This document shows, piece after piece, positions 5,233 through 7,353 of a stretch of DNA of 7,353 bases. Every line of letters starts with the position of its first letter. Position 1 is the stretch's first letter. This DNA is from Sutterella sp. (GTDB taxonomy: Bacteria; Pseudomonadota; Gammaproteobacteria; Burkholderiales; Burkholderiaceae_F): NCBI GenBank assembly GCA_019410445.1, contig DXSO01000061.1:2322-9674 (forward strand). Reading direction: 5' to 3'. The notes below the pieces were generated by a model. The model ran no database searches, had not been told where the DNA came from, and saw nothing but the letters and a program-made list of their open reading frames with translations. Made by a program: the position numbers and the translations under genes.

Positions 5233-6030
5233 TCAAACCGGCAGTTCGGCAATACTTTGAGCTTGTGGTTCAAGAAGCTTGAGTGTTTCGGAGTGCTCTC
5301 GGGCGCCGGCTACGAAGTAACGACACGGATTGTTGTCTGTTGAAACAGGATTGAGCAGGTCGAGATCCGCAAGACGCTTTCGAGTGACTAAGGCAACGGG
5401 TTTTCCGGGCTCGAGCAGTTCGACATTGCTGCCCATAATCGCGCGGATTGATTCCGAAAGGAAAGGATAGTGCGTGCAGCCAAGCACAAGCTTGTCGGCA
5501 CCGGCGGCCCGAATGGGTTTGAGATAGTGTTCCAGCAAGTCAATCGTGGCTTTTCCAGTAAAGTCACCGCGTTCCACGCATTCCATCAATCCTGAAGCGG
5601 CAACGCTGATTACTCGAGAGCCGGAGGCAAATCGCTCAAGGAGACTGCGGTATCGGGAACTTTCAACAGTGCGTCTTGTGGCAAGCACGCCAATGACACC
5701 GGTACGGCTTTTTGCCGCCGCCGGTTTGACAGCAGGCTCAATGCCGATGATTGGTATCGAGAGTTCTTGGCGCAGCGTATCGGCAGCGGCGGCAGTGGCG
5801 GTATTGCAGGCCAGTACCACGGCTTTGACTTCTTGTTCAAGCAGAAAGTGCACGATGGTGCGCGTGCGCTCGACAATGTATTCCTCGGATTTCTCTCCCC
5901 ACGGGGCATGCGCACAGTCGGCGCAGTAGACGAATTGCTCGTAGGGCAATTCGTCTCTGAGTGCTTTGAGTACGGAAAGACCGCCTAAGCCGGAATCCAG
6001 AACACCGATTGGACTGCGAGCGTTCTGCAT
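5233..6030 (-). CDS. murI: Glutamate racemase
   Basis: Cytosolic cofactor-independent racemase that makes D-glutamate for peptidoglycan stem peptides. The 265-residue length is typical. It uses a two-cysteine mechanism, and both are present: Cys75 in LACNTATA (73-80) and Cys185 in LGCTHYPF (183-190), with His187 next to the second. The N-terminal IGVLDSGLGGLSVL (8-21) carries Asp12 and Ser13 of the substrate site, and GVLATRRTVESSRY (114-127) is the usual mid-protein block. The region YCADCAHAPWGEKS (35-48) is slightly divergent: two Cys, and Trp where Tyr of a PYG motif is common. ATG 6030 lies six bases after the sua5 stop with no clear Shine-Dalgarno, which suggests translational coupling to sua5. 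Confidence 0.96.
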   Translation of the reverse strand: MQNARSPIGVLDSGLGGLSVLKALRDELPYEQFVYCADCAHAPWGEKSEEYIVERTRTIVHFLLEQEVKAVVLACNTATAAAADTLRQELSIPIIGIEPAVKPAAAKSRTGVIGVLATRRTVESSRYRSLLERFASGSRVISVAASGLMECVERGDFTGKATIDLLEHYLKPIRAAGADKLVLGCTHYPFLSESIRAIMGSNVELLEPGKPVALVTRKRLADLDLLNPVSTDNNPCRYFVAGAREHSETLKLLEPQAQSIAELPV

Positions 6031-6036
6031 GACTAA

Positions 6037-7062
6037 TCAGGGTTGATTTTTGTCTGCGGCGGCTCGGCCAATACGATCGTTGACGGCCGCCCAGTCCGGC
6101 TCTGCAGGAGGTGCTTGCACCACAATCCGCTTGGCTCCGCAGGAGTCGAGTTCATGCATGGCTGCGTAGAGCACATGCGCATAACCTGCGGGATCGGCCG
6201 GTGCCACGATCGTGCGGAGAGCCTTGGCCTGAACTGTTTGTGTCAGATCGCTTTGTCCGCAAAGCAAAAAGGCCGTGTCGGCAAGATTGACGTCCTCGAG
6301 ATGCTCTTGGAGCGTTTCCGTTGGCACGATGACCAGTTTGGTTTGAGGGGCATAGTGGCTTTTGAGTCTTCCTGAGACTCGAGGCGCGTTTTCTCCGGCA
6401 TCGGCAACTTCAAAGCCGAGCAATTCAGAGAGCATTGCCGCAGTCACTGCACCGTGACGCAAAATGGTGGGTTTGTCACTGGTGAGATTGACGATGGTTG
6501 ATTCAACGCCGACTTCACATTCTCCCCCATCGAGAATCATGTCGAGTTTTCCTTCGGGTTTGACACCGAGGTCATCGGCAACGTGACGAGCCGTTGTCGG
6601 AGAAATTCGTCCAAACGTATTGGCTGAAGGTGCCGTAACGGCTTTGTGGTTGTCTGCGGCGAAACGCTGTAAAAGCGCACGCATTACCGGATGAGATGGA
6701 CAACGGATGGCCACGGTGTCTTGTCCGCCGGTGACCGCATCATTGACGCGGTCACTTTTTTTGAAGACAAGAGTAAGTGGCCCCGGCCAGAAAGCTTCGG
6801 TGAGGGTTTTTGCGTAAGGCGGAATTTCCTTTGCCCAGGCCGAGAGCGCTTCAAAGCCTGTAACGTGGACAATCAAAGGGTGATCGGCCGGCCGACCTTT
6901 GGCGGCAAAGGTGCTGCGGACGGCCTCGGGATTGTCGGCATCGGCCGCAAGACCATAGACGGTTTCCGTGGGAACGGCCACAAGGCCGCCATCGGCAAGT
7001 ATCCGTGCGGCTTTTTCAATGTCGCTCAGTGTTTTTTCGGAAAACATGTTTTCAGTAGCCAT
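6037..7062 (-). CDS. sua5: L-threonylcarbamoyladenylate synthase, Sua5 type
   Basis: Makes threonylcarbamoyl-AMP from threonine, bicarbonate and ATP, the first step of the t6A37 modification of ANN-decoding tRNAs; the TsaBDE proteins then transfer the group. The 341-residue product has the two-domain Sua5 layout rather than the short TsaC form. The YrdC domain spans about 12-200, with PTETVYGL (31-38), AAKGRPADHPLIVHV (53-67), FWPGPLT (91-97) and APSANTFG (144-151). The linker SGRLKSHYAPQTK (230-242) leads into a C-terminal Sua5 domain (about 243-341). ATG 7062 is chosen because GAGG lies seven bases upstream; a TTG at 7074 would add four residues and has no advantage. It follows purK by 15 nt and precedes murI by 6 nt, so the three are probably one transcript. 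All expected YrdC motifs look intact. Confidence 0.95.
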   Translation of the reverse strand: MATENMFSEKTLSDIEKAARILADGGLVAVPTETVYGLAADADNPEAVRSTFAAKGRPADHPLIVHVTGFEALSAWAKEIPPYAKTLTEAFWPGPLTLVFKKSDRVNDAVTGGQDTVAIRCPSHPVMRALLQRFAADNHKAVTAPSANTFGRISPTTARHVADDLGVKPEGKLDMILDGGECEVGVESTIVNLTSDKPTILRHGAVTAAMLSELLGFEVADAGENAPRVSGRLKSHYAPQTKLVIVPTETLQEHLEDVNLADTAFLLCGQSDLTQTVQAKALRTIVAPADPAGYAHVLYAAMHELDSCGAKRIVVQAPPAEPDWAAVNDRIGRAAADKNQP

Positions 7063-7077
7063 TGCCGACCTCAAGCG

Positions 7078-7353
7078 TTACATCGGTTCGGGCAGTCCCA
7101 AGACTGCTGCTGCGCGTTTGGCACGTGCCAACGCTTCGTCCTGCGTTGATGCAACAACAGTGATGTGTCCCATTTTGCGGGCGCGACGCGCTTCGGCCTT
7201 GCCGTAAAGGTGAAGCTTGACGCCTTCGATTTTAAGAAGCTCGGCCCAGTCGGGTTCCCGGAACGTATCCTGTTGGTCAAACCAGACGTCACCCAGAATG
7301 TTGAGCATGACGCCGTGGCACAGAGCGGACGTGTCGCCGAGCGGAAGACCGGC
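7078..7353 (-). CDS. purK: N5-carboxyaminoimidazole ribonucleotide synthase, C-terminal part
   Basis: Only the last 91 residues are in the window; the gene continues past the right edge. PurK is an ATP-grasp enzyme that carboxylates aminoimidazole ribonucleotide with bicarbonate and ATP to N5-CAIR, which PurE then rearranges. The fragment matches the PurK C-terminal domain: GLPLGDTSALCHGVMLNILG near its start, KLHLYGKAEARRARKMGH in the middle (compare the LHWYDKEVRPGRKVGH region of E. coli PurK), then ITVVASTQDEALARA. The reading frame is open to the edge, so the gene is cut by the window, not broken. In Burkholderiales purE commonly precedes purK, and it may lie just outside. The TAA stop is 15 nt before the sua5 ATG. 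Confidence 0.9.
   Translation of the reverse strand, partial: AGLPLGDTSALCHGVMLNILGDVWFDQQDTFREPDWAELLKIEGVKLHLYGKAEARRARKMGHITVVASTQDEALARAKRAAAVLGLPEPM

Overview
The window looks like ordinary chromosome from a Gram-negative proteobacterium, most likely a betaproteobacterium of the order Burkholderiales. The purK to sua5 gene order is familiar from that order, and PurB, MurI and the DUF72 protein have proteobacterial character. A host-associated Sutterellaceae-type lineage would fit, but that is a guess from general impression, not a database result. No insertion sequence, phage gene, CRISPR array, tRNA or rRNA was recognised.

Layout. Positions 1-194 hold no gene, only the terminator of metQ. 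A minus-strand block follows: metQ (periplasmic methionine-binding protein), flanked by strong intrinsic terminators and so probably monocistronic, then purB (adenylosuccinate lyase). Positions 2535-2797 form a divergent intergenic region with the purB leader and the control region of a plus-strand gene. The plus-strand block holds a Spy/CpxP-like (LTxxQ) exported protein with an unusual Gly/Tyr/His/Cys-rich tail, then an intrinsic terminator only 12 nt before the start of a DUF72 (YecE-like) gene. The DUF72 gene converges on a minus-strand cluster read from the right edge: purK (3' end only), sua5, murI and a small nitroreductase-family gene, with gaps of 15, 6 and 60 nt.

Function. Two genes serve purine synthesis (purB, purK). 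The others serve methionine uptake (metQ), the t6A tRNA modification (sua5), peptidoglycan D-glutamate supply (murI), envelope protection (the Spy-like protein, inferred) and unassigned activities (DUF72, nitroreductase). The purK-sua5-murI cluster is tightly packed and probably co-transcribed; the nitroreductase gene may be its last member.

I found no convincing new multi-gene system. The points most worth checking are a possible terminator/antiterminator switch ahead of the DUF72 gene, the repetitive tail of the Spy-like protein and the GTAAAG repeats upstream of it, the purB leader (palindrome, hairpin, pyrimidine tract, no Shine-Dalgarno), and the isolated metQ without a lipobox.
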